Below are positions 17,276-27,100 of a DNA stretch of 64,000 nucleotides, piece by piece (position 1 is the stretch's first letter; the number at the start of each line of letters is the position of its first letter). The DNA lies in the NCBI GenBank assembly GCA_900549995.1, contig URQQ01000019.1:1-64000 (forward strand). The letters run 5' to 3'. This stretch comes from an uncultured Lachnospiraceae bacterium. GTDB taxonomy: Bacteria; Bacillota; Clostridia; Lachnospirales; Lachnospiraceae. Made by a program: the position numbers and the translations under genes. The notes under the pieces were generated by a model. It was not told where the DNA came from and made no database searches. It worked only from the letters and a program-made list of their open reading frames with translations.

Positions 17276-18688
17276 TTGGAACAACAACTACATACTCAAA
17301 AGAAAGAAAATCCCCTGGGCTATGAGCCAGTAGGCAGACTTCTGCTTCAGTTTGCAGTGCCCTCGACGATTTCTGTCCTGGTCAATGCCGTATATAACAT
17401 TGTAGACCAGATATTTATCGGCCAGGGGGTAGGATATCTTGGCAACGCTGCAACTACCGTGACATTTCCCATTATCACAATCATCATGGCTTTTGCCACA
17501 TTACTGGGCTCCGGCGGCAGCGCTTATGCGGCGATCAAACTGGGGCAGAAACGAGAAGGGGAGGCAGAAAGGACGCTGAATAATAACTTCTCACTGGCAG
17601 TCATTCTTGGAATTATCCTTGCAGTGGCCGGTCTTATCTTCATGGAACCGCTTCTTCGTCTCTTTGGCGCCACAGATACGATTCTGCCGTACGCCAAAGA
17701 CTACGCATCCATTCTTCTGATCGGTGTGCCATTCAGTGTCATCGGACCATGTCTGTCCAATATGGCAAGAACCGATGGAAGCCCCAGGCTTTCCATGTAT
17801 GGCATACTGATCGGTGCCGTACTGAATACGATTCTGGACCCCATTTACATTTTTGTCTTACACTGGGGTGTCAAAGGTGCCGCACTGGCAACCATTACAT
17901 CACAGATTATCTCAGCAGTCGTTTTATTTGTATACTTCTGTAAATTCAGTCACATGAGAATCCATCTAAAAGAACTGAAACTTGACCCGGCTATCTGTAA
18001 AAATACAATCACTCTTGGTGCTTCTTCCGGAATCACCCAGCTTGTTGCGTGTGTTATGCAGGTTACGATGAACAACTCTTTAGTCCATTACGGGAATCAG
18101 TCTTCCGTGGGAGGAGATGTCGCGCTGAGCGCCATGGGAATCGTCATGAAAATCGCGATGATTCTGGCCTCCGTCTGTATTGGCATCGGTATCGGCTCCC
18201 AGACAATCTTTGGCTTTAACTTTGGCGCCGGAAAATACGACCGTATCAAAAAACTGTATAAGGACTCTGTCCTGGCTGCTACAATTTCAATCCTGATTGG
18301 ATGGACTGTCTGTCAGACAGCACCCGGTCTGGTTGTGCAACTGTTCGGCGGAGGGAATCAGCAATTCGTAGATTTTGCTGAGAAATGTCTCCGCATCTAT
18401 CTTGGCGGTATTTTCTGCGCCGGTTTCCAGATCATATCAACCAACTATTTTCAGGCAACCGGCCAGGCACTGAAGGCATCCATTCTCTCAATGCTCAGAC
18501 AGCTCCTGCTTCTGATCCCGCTGATTTTGATACTTCCCCTGTTCTTCGGACTCGACGGAATTCTGATTGCCGGACCTGTCGCTGACATTTCATCTGCGGT
18601 CATTGTTCTTTTGTTTATTATTCCGGAAATGAAAAAACTGAACCGCCTGATACTTGAGAAAAAAGCGGAACAATCCACAGAAAACTAA
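17276..18688 (+). CDS. MATE family multidrug efflux transporter
   Basis: This 470-residue membrane protein with about 12 segments is a Na+- or H+-driven exporter of the MATE/NorM superfamily. Paired inner repeats are visible, with PVGRLLLQFAVPSTISVLVNAVYNIVDQIFIG-type starts (N-half) and a second half beginning near residue 240. It uses a TTG start one base after the MarR stop, preceded by AGGAAGGTGA, so the two are translationally coupled. Substrates are unknown. Confidence 0.92.
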   Translation: MEQQLHTQKKENPLGYEPVGRLLLQFAVPSTISVLVNAVYNIVDQIFIGQGVGYLGNAATTVTFPIITIIMAFATLLGSGGSAYAAIKLGQKREGEAERTLNNNFSLAVILGIILAVAGLIFMEPLLRLFGATDTILPYAKDYASILLIGVPFSVIGPCLSNMARTDGSPRLSMYGILIGAVLNTILDPIYIFVLHWGVKGAALATITSQIISAVVLFVYFCKFSHMRIHLKELKLDPAICKNTITLGASSGITQLVACVMQVTMNNSLVHYGNQSSVGGDVALSAMGIVMKIAMILASVCIGIGIGSQTIFGFNFGAGKYDRIKKLYKDSVLAATISILIGWTVCQTAPGLVVQLFGGGNQQFVDFAEKCLRIYLGGIFCAGFQIISTNYFQATGQALKASILSMLRQLLLLIPLILILPLFFGLDGILIAGPVADISSAVIVLLFIIPEMKKLNRLILEKKAEQSTEN

Positions 18689-18691
18689 AAC

Positions 18692-18730
18692 AAGGATGAA
18701 ATCCACATCTGCGGATTTCATCCTTATTTT
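18692..18730. terminator. bidirectional terminator between MATE and epimerase genes
   Basis: AAGGATGAAATCC pairs with GGATTTCATCCTT, followed by TTTT on the plus strand. It serves two convergent genes; the epimerase stop codon falls at its edge. Confidence 0.8.
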
Positions 18731-19604
18731 ATTCTATCGTAATTTTCCACTGGTTCACATATGTTTTTCCCGGCTCAAGCGTAAGCAGATTCTCCTGCTT
18801 CTCAAGTTCTTCTATGATTCCCTTCCTGGATGGCAGGGATGTCCAGGGTTCCAGACACACATAGGCAGCCTCTGTATGCGGCTTATGCCATATGCCAAAG
18901 TAATCCATCCCCGGGAATTGAACCGTAACTGCGCTGCTTCCACCTTCGCACTTCAATTTCACGCTGCTTCCGGCATCCTTTAACACAACCGCGTCATGGT
19001 CAAAAAGTGCATGGGAAAGCCTGATCACTCTGCCGTCTTCCATCTCATACGGCTCTGTACCGAGAACAAAACAATCCTCAGACATTACCACGGATTCCGG
19101 ATGGATTCCTTCTTCAAATTTCAGGTAATAATCATCAAATTTCTTTCCCTCTTCCAGAGGAACCTGAAATCCCGGATGTCCCCCGATTCCAAAATACATT
19201 GTTTTGTCATCTTTATTTTCCACACGGTAAGTGATCTGCACTGTATTTCCAAGCAGTTCGTACTCTGTCTCAACTGCGAATTTAAACGGATACTGTTCCC
19301 TCGTCTCATCACTGTCTTCCAGCCGGAAAATGACTCTGTTCTCCTCGTCCTTCCTCCCTTTCAGATCCATATACTTCAGAAATCCGTGGATTTTCATCTC
19401 ATATGTTTTTCCGCCATATGTATATTTTCCGTCCGTCATCCTTGCAATGTACGGGAACAGATTCGGCGCCTGCTCCTTCCAGATTTCCGGATCACCCTGC
19501 CAAAGGTACTCTCTGTTTTTTTCCTTAGAGATAATAGACTTCATTTCAGCGCCATATGAAGCAACACAGACTCTTAATTTCTCATTTTCTATAATATAGT
19601 CCAT
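18729..19604 (-). CDS. aldose 1-epimerase family protein (LacX-like)
   Basis: This 291-residue protein of the galactose-mutarotase superfamily probably interconverts anomers of a hexose or hexose 6-phosphate. Family features include LRVCVASYGAEMKSI at the N-terminus, NLFPYIARM, KIHGF and GGHPGFQVPL with the catalytic-type histidine. It is closer in length and motifs to LacX-like members than to GalM. It follows D-lyxose isomerase by 9 bases on the same strand, suggesting an operon for pentose/hexose use. Confidence 0.85.
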   Translation of the reverse strand: MDYIIENEKLRVCVASYGAEMKSIISKEKNREYLWQGDPEIWKEQAPNLFPYIARMTDGKYTYGGKTYEMKIHGFLKYMDLKGRKDEENRVIFRLEDSDETREQYPFKFAVETEYELLGNTVQITYRVENKDDKTMYFGIGGHPGFQVPLEEGKKFDDYYLKFEEGIHPESVVMSEDCFVLGTEPYEMEDGRVIRLSHALFDHDAVVLKDAGSSVKLKCEGGSSAVTVQFPGMDYFGIWHKPHTEAAYVCLEPWTSLPSRKGIIEELEKQENLLTLEPGKTYVNQWKITIE

Positions 19605-19613
19605 AGCACCCTC

Positions 19614-20291
19614 CTACTTTGCGTCAGGATATTCGAAGCAGAGAAGTCTGTATGCCGGCTCATCTTCCTCGATCTCCGGGAAACGTCCCATTTCTTCATA
19701 GAAACGGTTATCTTTATTATCATCATTACACATGGACACTTCACCGATTAACACATCCCCAGTCCCTGGTTTTACATCGAAATCATGGTACTGGTGCGGC
19801 CATAAAGTAATACTTTCTCCCGGCTTTAATTCAACTCCGGTTCCTGCCGGTACACAGTAGAGACGCCCGTCTGCATTCACCTCAACATCCGTAGTTCCAA
19901 GTTCTCCGTCATCATCATTGTATACATGGATAATCAGCGTCCCTCCCCCGCGGTTGATAATGTCCTCTGACTTTGTCCAGTGAAAATGCATTGGGGAGTG
20001 CTGTCCTTCTTTCAGCATCAAAAGCTTCTCTGCATATACTTTTTTATATTTGGGATTGTTCTGGTTGCCGTTTCTAAGTGTCACAAGTGCAAATCCAAGT
20101 TTCTCCCAGTCTCCCTGTCCATAATCCGTGATATCCCATCCCAGCATGTTGTCACGGATCTCATCATACTCATGTCCCTTCTCTTCCCACTCTTCTTTTG
20201 TCCATCCACAAAACGGCGGCAGGTGGAATCCATTTTCTTTCGCCAGATTCTCCATGTATTTGATTGCCTTATTAATCTCCGATCTCTTCAT
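19614..20291 (-). CDS. D-lyxose / D-mannose ketol-isomerase
   Basis: This 225-residue cupin-fold isomerase matches D-lyxose isomerases (EC 5.3.1.15), which convert D-lyxose to D-xylulose and D-mannose to D-fructose. Metal ligands are visible in PMHFHWTKSEDIINRGGG (two His and a Glu) and in LWPHQYHDF (His). It is soluble and followed by the mutarotase-like gene. The start follows AGGAGG. Confidence 0.88.
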   Translation of the reverse strand: MKRSEINKAIKYMENLAKENGFHLPPFCGWTKEEWEEKGHEYDEIRDNMLGWDITDYGQGDWEKLGFALVTLRNGNQNNPKYKKVYAEKLLMLKEGQHSPMHFHWTKSEDIINRGGGTLIIHVYNDDDGELGTTDVEVNADGRLYCVPAGTGVELKPGESITLWPHQYHDFDVKPGTGDVLIGEVSMCNDDNKDNRFYEEMGRFPEIEEDEPAYRLLCFEYPDAK

Positions 20292-20484
20292 TTCTTTACA
20301 TCCTCCTTATTTTCCGTCCAGATTGTCTACACAAAATATTATACTTCAGCCCGACGAGTAAGTACAATTGTATTTTTTCTATGAACAATGGTATTTTTCT
20401 GCTGACTTTAACTGATTTACGTAGTATAATACCTTTCATAGCCAGTTAGAAATCACCAGACAAAAGAAAAGGAGATCTGCGATT

Positions 20485-21171
20485 ATGGGAATCTTTAATT
20501 ATGATGGCCCCCTTATGCATTTTCTGAACAAACTTTCAGATGTTATTATATTGAATATTTTATTTCTTATCTGCTGTATTCCGATCTTTACAATCGGTGC
20601 ATCCTGTACAGCAATGTATTCCGTCACATTAAAAATGGCAAAAAACGAAGAGAGCTACGTAGCAAAGTCCTTCTTTAAATCATTCAAAGAGAATTTTAAA
20701 ATCAGTACTGTCTGCTGGCTGATCATTGCAGTTATCGGTGTACTGCTTTTTATTGACTACCGCATTGCGCCGCAGATGTTCCCAAGTATTTCCTTTGCAG
20801 TACAGGCAGTTTTTGCCGCACTTTTTATTCTCCTTGCGATCGTATTTATATATATTTTTCCATACATCGCAAGATTTGAAAATACGATCAAAAACACATT
20901 CAAAAATGCAGTTCTGATCGGCATTCTGAACCTGTCATTCACACTGCTCATGCTTGTAATTTCAATAGGTGTTCCAGTGATCAGCTCTTTTATCGGCCTG
21001 CAGATATCAGGCATCTTCTGGATTCTTCTTGGATTTACGCTGATCGCTTATGTGAATTCCATTTTCTTCCGAAAGGTATTCTATAAATACGAACCTCACG
21101 AAGAGGGCGAACCGGAAGATATAACATTAAAAGATATCGTAACTTCAGATGAAAACGAAAAATTCCGTTAA
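20485..21171 (+). CDS. DUF624 (YesL family) membrane protein
   Basis: This 228-residue protein with about five or six hydrophobic segments matches the DUF624/YesL family, starting GIFNYDGPLMHFLNKLSDVI and having the FLICCIPIFTIGASCTAMY motif. Function is unknown; relatives often lie near carbohydrate transport genes. It is monocistronic, with a TATAAT box about 50 bases upstream of an AAAAGGAGAT ribosome site. Confidence 0.85.
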   Translation: MGIFNYDGPLMHFLNKLSDVIILNILFLICCIPIFTIGASCTAMYSVTLKMAKNEESYVAKSFFKSFKENFKISTVCWLIIAVIGVLLFIDYRIAPQMFPSISFAVQAVFAALFILLAIVFIYIFPYIARFENTIKNTFKNAVLIGILNLSFTLLMLVISIGVPVISSFIGLQISGIFWILLGFTLIAYVNSIFFRKVFYKYEPHEEGEPEDITLKDIVTSDENEKFR

Positions 21172-21176
21172 ATGTG

Positions 21177-21226
21177 AAAAAGGAAATGGATTGCCTTATG
21201 ATAAGGTACAATCCATTTCCTTTTTA
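21177..21226. terminator. bidirectional terminator
   Basis: AAAAAGGAAATGGATTG and CAATCCATTTCCTTTTT form a perfect 17-bp stem around a 15-base loop between convergent genes. Confidence 0.85.
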
Positions 21227-21826
21227 TTTCCCATCTTTAAAATTCTCAAACAGCTTTTTACAGTCTTTATAGTACTGGTTAAGATCTTCCTTTTTCTCCA
21301 TTGATGTCCCTTCAAAAAGGCGCATCGCAATATTCAAATCATTCACATCCGGCTGTGTATTTCCTTTACAGTCGGCCAGCTTTAACTGGACACCATCTTT
21401 CACATCAAAGATTGACTGCTCTTTATATGTCTCATAAATACCGTCCGTATACATAAAAATCATACTGTCTCCAGCCTCGAAATCAGCCATCAGTTTCGTC
21501 TGATTCGCCATTTTTACCTGATAGTTGGCATTTTCATCCTCACTGATTGTATAATTCGTAATCTGCACATGGACTTCCCCGTCTTTATTCCGGTCATCCG
21601 CAATGTTTTGAAAGTCTTTCTCCAGACCGCTGATCTGTTCCTCTGTGAGATTGTTCTCCGTAATTGCAGCAATCCGGTAATCATAATCAATCTGCTGAAG
21701 TTTATCGTTAATGAAAACTCCAATCATCACAAGCACAAAAACAGCCGCGATCACATGGTATTTATAATAATACCAGAAATTCTCCCATTTAGCGTGAAAC
21801 TCTTTGTTCTCTTTTTTTTCTTTCAT
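21224..21826 (-). CDS. membrane-anchored protein of unknown function
   Basis: This 200-residue protein has a short charged N-terminus, one transmembrane helix (about 21-41, YKYHVIAAVFVLVMIGVFI), and an acidic extracellular domain. I do not recognise a family. It follows the DUF1847 gene by 5 bases and is probably co-transcribed with it. The topology suggests an N-in, C-out anchored protein. Confidence 0.7.
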   Translation of the reverse strand: MKEKKENKEFHAKWENFWYYYKYHVIAAVFVLVMIGVFINDKLQQIDYDYRIAAITENNLTEEQISGLEKDFQNIADDRNKDGEVHVQITNYTISEDENANYQVKMANQTKLMADFEAGDSMIFMYTDGIYETYKEQSIFDVKDGVQLKLADCKGNTQPDVNDLNIAMRLFEGTSMEKKEDLNQYYKDCKKLFENFKDGK

Positions 21827-21831
21827 TTGGT

Positions 21832-22497
21832 TTACTCATCCTGATCCTGTTTATTTTCTTTTACCTCTGCCTGATCTGTAAGCAGTTTTTTATAATAAGA
21901 TTCCGATGTATATAATGCCGCCACGGGATTGTGTCCAAGTACACGGTCCTTTGTAACTGCTGTCGTTGTGATTGCCTCCGAATATTTATAGAAAAGACTG
22001 TCATGTCCGACACACAGACCGACAACAACATTCAAATCTGTTTTTGCCGCATTTAATAGTTTTGCCTGCAGAATCGGATTACACATATTGGTTCCGACTT
22101 CCGTACATTCCTTTGGTATTCCGATCTCTGTTTTCGGGACAGCCCCTACTTTACAGCCGACTCCATATACTTCAAAGCCATGTGCCCTGAGAATTTTTGC
22201 AAGTGTCCTACTTTCCCGGATAAGTCCCACACAAGTTGCAATTCCAATCTTTTTAACTTCCATTTTCCTCGCGAACTCTATGATCTCTTCCACCCTTGTC
22301 AGACGGCAGTATCCTTCATGTTCCACTTCCGCTGAAGCCACCGCTATCTTCTGGTTTACTTCTTCCCTGTAGCAGCTCATTGTTTCTTCCATTGCTTCCT
22401 CATTCATATGAGTAGTAAGGCAAAAATCCGGGTATACCTTGTCCATCGTATTACAATTTGTAACTGCACAGTCTATACATGACAGTTCTTTTGCCAT
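21832..22497 (-). CDS. DUF1847 protein, cysteine-rich, likely metal-binding
   Basis: This 221-residue protein matches the DUF1847 family, annotated only as probable metal-binding. It opens with CIDCAVTNCNTMDKVYPDFC, a dense cysteine motif, and later has GVGCKVGAVPK, GTNMCNP and VGLCVGHDSLF. Function is unknown. It lies downstream of the HD-GYP gene and upstream of the anchored protein on the same strand. Confidence 0.83.
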   Translation of the reverse strand: MAKELSCIDCAVTNCNTMDKVYPDFCLTTHMNEEAMEETMSCYREEVNQKIAVASAEVEHEGYCRLTRVEEIIEFARKMEVKKIGIATCVGLIRESRTLAKILRAHGFEVYGVGCKVGAVPKTEIGIPKECTEVGTNMCNPILQAKLLNAAKTDLNVVVGLCVGHDSLFYKYSEAITTTAVTKDRVLGHNPVAALYTSESYYKKLLTDQAEVKENKQDQDE

Positions 22498-22525
22498 TTC
22501 AGTCTTCCTCCTGCTTTCACCATAA

Positions 22526-23803
22526 TTATTTAAAACTGTTTTTACTCCACTGCATCAAATTACCATATTCCTCCTGGATGCTCTGATATCTGTCAAGTAT
22601 CGGCTGACATCTTTCTTTCGTTTTATCCATTATTTCATCATAATTCCAAATCATAACATCTGCAATCCCTGCATCGATTTTTTTATCAACTTTTAAGTTA
22701 TTGATAATTTTCTCGATATGTTCTTTGGAATATGCCTCTTTATAACTCCGGGTTCCTGCAAGTGCGCTCACAATATCTGCTATCGCGACAATGCGCTGGC
22801 CAACAGTCAGATCCTTTCCCTCAAGTCCAAGCGGATATCCTGAACCATCCATTTTTTCATGATGGCGCAGGGCAATCTGCTGCACCGTATCTTCAATGAC
22901 ACCGCCAAATATCTTTTCCGTTATATTCACATGCTCACGCATAATCTTCATCGCCTGCGGGCTTAATTTCCCCGGAAATTCAAGAATTTCCACAGGTACC
23001 CCGATCTTCCCCACATCATGGAGCAGCGCACCGCACACCACCTTATTAAGGTAGTCCTCTTTCAGGTTCATCTTTTTTGCAATTTCATAGCTGATGCTAG
23101 TTGTCGTCATGGTATGTGTAACTGTATGTCTGCTTCTGAAATCAATTGTATAAATCATCATTTTCAGATACTCTGTGATCTCATCCTGGGTGAGTTGTTT
23201 TCCCCACATAATCGCCTGGAACTTCTCATCTTTGCTGACAGCTTCCTCTATGGTTTCATAAAATCCATACGTTGTTACGAGATCTACAAGGGAAGGGTCA
23301 AACCTTCTGCCGCGCTCCCTCGCTATCTTTTTCACACAGTCCTCCCAGGAACTGCCCTTTTCTACCATATAGATATCTATTCTGTCTGAAATGAAGATCA
23401 TCTGCGCCAGATTTTTGATTTCATCACTGACACTTTCTACCTTCTGAAGCTGCTCCCATGATGTATGGTGGTAGAGTACTGCTTCCGCAAGATCCGTAAG
23501 CGGAGAAAAGTACTTGATAAACAGGTATCCGTAGATAGAATGATCCCATACTTCCTGGGTTTCGAACTGAACCATTTTCGAAATTTCTTCTGTCTTGTAT
23601 GCACCGATATCATGAAGAAGTGCCAACAGGCAGACATCCCTTATCTTCACCTCATCCGTCTCATTAAGCGCCCTCATAAAACGTGATACAATATATGCCA
23701 CTCTGAATCCGTGGTCCATAAGCCTTGCATCCACACAATTGCAGGAACGCCTTATAATTTCAAACAAACTTTTATTATCCATAAATTCCGAATACTGAAG
23801 CAT
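22526..23803 (-). CDS. HD-GYP type phosphohydrolase with two HD regions
   Basis: This 425-residue protein carries two HD-superfamily regions. The first has LLALLHDIGAYKTEE (about 65-80). The second is an HD-GYP domain with GALLHDVGKIGVP and HHEKMDGSGYPLGL. HD-GYP proteins usually hydrolyse cyclic di-nucleotides such as c-di-GMP. There is no receiver, PAS or membrane domain. The ATG at 23803 follows AGGAAAG; the frame extends to 23836 without a ribosome site. The structured RNA upstream ends in a terminator, so this gene probably starts from its own promoter. Confidence 0.85.
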   Translation of the reverse strand: MLQYSEFMDNKSLFEIIRRSCNCVDARLMDHGFRVAYIVSRFMRALNETDEVKIRDVCLLALLHDIGAYKTEEISKMVQFETQEVWDHSIYGYLFIKYFSPLTDLAEAVLYHHTSWEQLQKVESVSDEIKNLAQMIFISDRIDIYMVEKGSSWEDCVKKIARERGRRFDPSLVDLVTTYGFYETIEEAVSKDEKFQAIMWGKQLTQDEITEYLKMMIYTIDFRSRHTVTHTMTTTSISYEIAKKMNLKEDYLNKVVCGALLHDVGKIGVPVEILEFPGKLSPQAMKIMREHVNITEKIFGGVIEDTVQQIALRHHEKMDGSGYPLGLEGKDLTVGQRIVAIADIVSALAGTRSYKEAYSKEHIEKIINNLKVDKKIDAGIADVMIWNYDEIMDKTKERCQPILDRYQSIQEEYGNLMQWSKNSFK

Positions 23804-23902
23804 GCACTTTCCTCCGCGGTTTCTTTTATTATCCATTCTAACACAAACCGAAACCGGTAAAAAGCAAATCTTTAGCGTATGACACTATAAGTGCCAGGAA
23901 AA

Positions 23903-24084
23903 TAAAAAAAACGTACGTCAGGTATTATTTTACCAACGTACGTGTCAATTTGTTTTACCTAGGCTGGAGAGAAAACGCGGGAAGCATCTGATCCATATTG
24001 GGCGTCTGGATCCTCTGGTGATGCGCCCGCAAATTCTCTCCTCCACCTGGAAGAAAAAAATGAGAGATAGAAAACTCTATCCGC
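23903..24084 (-). ncRNA. candidate structured RNA controlled by the lanthipeptide regulator
   Basis: A separate transcription unit of about 180 nt lies between LanM and the HD-GYP gene. Promoter (24090-24095), fold and terminator are all on the minus strand. Bases 23959-24050 form one long hairpin: GGAGAGAA/TTCTCTCC, GCGGG/CCCGC, GCATC/GATGC and GATCC/GGATC stack in order with small internal loops. A short GATAG/CTATC hairpin lies at the 5' end. A 25-codon frame (23955-24032, TTG start, GGAGG 7 bases upstream) sits inside the hairpin and could encode a small peptide. I do not recognise a known RNA family; a 6S-like architecture is possible. A tandem LytTR-type operator upstream links it to the lanthipeptide locus. 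Confidence 0.6.
23904..23943 (-). terminator. terminator of the structured RNA
   Basis: ACGTACGT pairs with ACGTACGT, with inner GGTA/TACC pairs, followed on the minus strand by eight Ts. Confidence 0.85.
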
Positions 24085-24089
24085 GTTAT

Positions 24090-24150
24090 ATTATATAACA
24101 GTTAGTTTAAAAAATCACAAACTGTCCGTAATCTGACCTTTTTCGTCCTC
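24090..24150 (-). promoter_or_regulatory. promoter and tandem LytTR-type sites of the structured RNA
   Basis: The -10 TATAAT lies at 24090-24095. On the minus strand ACGGACA (24123-24129) and a degenerate copy GAGGACG (24144-24150) are direct repeats 21 bp apart. The distance from the nearer repeat to the -10 is 27 bases. The arrangement and about 40 bases of flanking sequence closely match the region upstream of the lanthipeptide precursor (27709-27770). Confidence 0.7.
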
Positions 24151-24165
24151 CAATCGACCATTTTT

Positions 24166-27100
24166 TTATTTCTCAATATTTTTTTGCTCAATCCTTATCG
24201 CCGGGAATAAAATATCAGGCAGACTTTTGTCCACAATTCGAAGCAAAAAGTACCCGATTCCCGCTATACCTGTCATCATTCCCGGATGTTCCCTTTCCTG
24301 AGGGAGCATTCCTTTTCCTCCCTGATTTATCAACTCTGCCAATTGGGCCGCATATGTATCACAAAGATTTTCAGCTTTCCAGGCTATACTGCTGTCGCCG
24401 ATGCAGCTGTCGGACACTGAAGATAAAATGTCAATATTTCCGCAGCATCCATGACACAGGCAGTGTCCATCACGAATTGCATATCTCATTGTCTTATCAA
24501 ATGCGTTCTGTATGTCTTTTTTCAGAATTCCCCGTACTTTTGCCGGAGCATACCTAAGGCTTTCCTGCCTTGCTTTCAGGATGCCTGCTGCACCATGGCA
24601 CCATGCGACCGGTCCTATGTTGTAGCATTCCTCATCCGTCACTTCCAGATCACGGTAATCGCTCCAGTTATTCTTCTGACTGTCATAGCAACTGTCTTCA
24701 TATTGCAGTGCCTGCACTGCAAGCCTTGTGAATCTGTCCCCTTCTTCTGCCTCACTGCCAAGCCAGAACAATACTGACTGCATACCGCCGCTTCCATGAG
24801 ACATTCCAAGAAGAGGTCTTGTTGCTCCCTCAGAGGGCCATCCAATCCCTTCCTCCATCACAACTTTGCTTTTCTCCAGGCTCTCTCCCGCTTTTACCGC
24901 AGATGCAAGATACCTGCTTTTTTCTGTCAGATTCCACATATTTAAAAATATTGCTGCTGCCCCTGCATTTCCCTGCAGAAGATCATACAGTTGATCCTCC
25001 TCCAACAGTTTTTCCACAACCTGGCAATGCTTCTCTGCATAATGAAGATATTTCATTTTCCCGGTCATAACATAGAGAAGCTGATATACAAAAGCAACCG
25101 ATCCCTCACCTTCATATGCCCCGGTCTGATGTGTCAGAAGTTTTGACGTATCCTCTGACACCTGATCCGTATACCGAAACAACATCTCATCCATGATTCT
25201 TAAGACAGAAGCGTACCGATTTTCTTTGCTGATTTTAAATAATGCGTGGAAATACAGGCAGATTCCCGCAATTCCCCCATACATATAGAAATTCACCGGC
25301 TGAATGTGCCATTCCTGTTCCCGGAATCCAGCCAGCATCACACCTGTCCATCCAATCTCTGTTTGATTTTCATTGTATACCGCATTTTGAAGCAGCCAGT
25401 CTCCCACTGTACATGCAGTCTGAATCAGGATCTTATCAGAAGGTTTCTTATCCGCACCACTTTTCTGAATGCTTCCAAACGCATTCATCAGATTCTGCCC
25501 TCTCTCAGGCATCATGTTCATCGACATCCTGATATACTTTTTCTGTGTCTCAAGTTCTTTTTGATCCAACTTTTGGAGCCGTTCCTCCAGATATTCCATG
25601 ACAGACGTCTGAAAGTATCCCTGTATTCTGCGGCCGCTCCCTCCAATCAGAGAAGTTTCGTCTGCCTCATAATAAAAGTATGGAATGTCTCCTTTGAGTA
25701 ATTCTTCCACCTCGCTTTCCACGATCAGATGCTGCATCTTTTCTTCCGTTTTCCCCTCATACAGACTGTAAAGCGAGAGCTCTCTCTCTGCTCCGTCAGA
25801 CAGAAAGTCAGGATGGTAAGAACTGATCAGAGCCATTACATACTGCTGTGTGTCCCGGATCAGATATCTGCTTTGCGACTCTCTGACAAGCTTAACTTTT
25901 TCATAGAACCCCTCTTTCTCTTCCATTACCGCCATGAAAGCCTTTTCAAATCCCTCTTCCAGTTCTTTGGAAAATGCCTGCGGTCCAACAAATTCACCAT
26001 TCAGCATTGCCAGATTGCTGCTTCCCTCCATCGTCGGGTTCTGGTATTCCACATGCATATCTGATGTCTTTGGATTCACAATTCTTGGTACCTTAATCTG
26101 TGCCACCTGCCCGGCCATCCCGCTGACCGCACTGATGTTTATACCATTTCCATTACGGTCCCAGGAGTAAAACGGAAGAAGTCCAAGGTATAACACGGAT
26201 CTTTCCAGTTCCTGCCTGATTCGTCCGTTTACGCCTGTTATCTCAGATTTCACAGGCATTTTTGTCAAGGTCTCCACATCTACGATAACAGGATTGGATC
26301 CATTTGCAATCAGATTTTCGCAATGCAGGTCACCGGTTCCCAGAAAATACGCTGTGAACAGATTCATTCCAAGCTTTCTGTAATAGTCTTCCAACTCTTT
26401 GCGCTTAGTACAGGTCTTATACTCCACAAACTGACACCATCCATAGTCCTCCTTCCCGATGATTCTATAATCCGGACAATCAGTTTTGCATTTTTGATAA
26501 ATCCACTGCATTATTTGCATATATATCACTTCGTTATTCACGCTATGAGGCTTATAGATCAGCACTTCCCCATTATCAAGCAAAAGCTTCTGCACAGACT
26601 GCCCATTTCTGTGAGTATCTGCCATCTTACCGTTGATACTCTGAATTTTTCCCGCCGGATGATCCGGGTAAAATGCATGATTAATTTCATTTAAGTCATT
26701 ATAGAACCTCTGAATCATTGCCACATATAATTCAGCAGACATCTCGATGATTTCCAGCATACTGCGGAACATGACCGGATAATACTCTTCTAATTCCTCC
26801 CTATACGCTTCTTTATTTATAAAATTCTTCTGATAATATTCGTATTCACAGGCGCTGTTCTCCCCCTGAAGCTTTCCTTCCTGCCTGCAGATATACATCT
26901 CTAAAATCAGGGTTCGCAGACTCACTGACTGGAGCCTTTCAATCAATGCCCTCAGAAGCCCTTTTATCATACCTTCTGACCATTGTACTGAATTCCCCCG
27001 CCTATAGACCCATTCAATGGAAAGTTCCAGATACGGCTCATAAAAGTCGGGAAATATTACTTCATCCCGGTTGATATACTTCCACACATTTCTTATACCA

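Noticed and set aside
23903..24084. The hairpin RNA as a c-di-GMP riboswitch for the HD-GYP gene
   Set aside because: It lies upstream of a gene likely to degrade a cyclic dinucleotide, but conserved GEMM-I or c-di-GMP-II core sequences are absent. The terminator also separates it from the gene without an alternative pairing that I can see.
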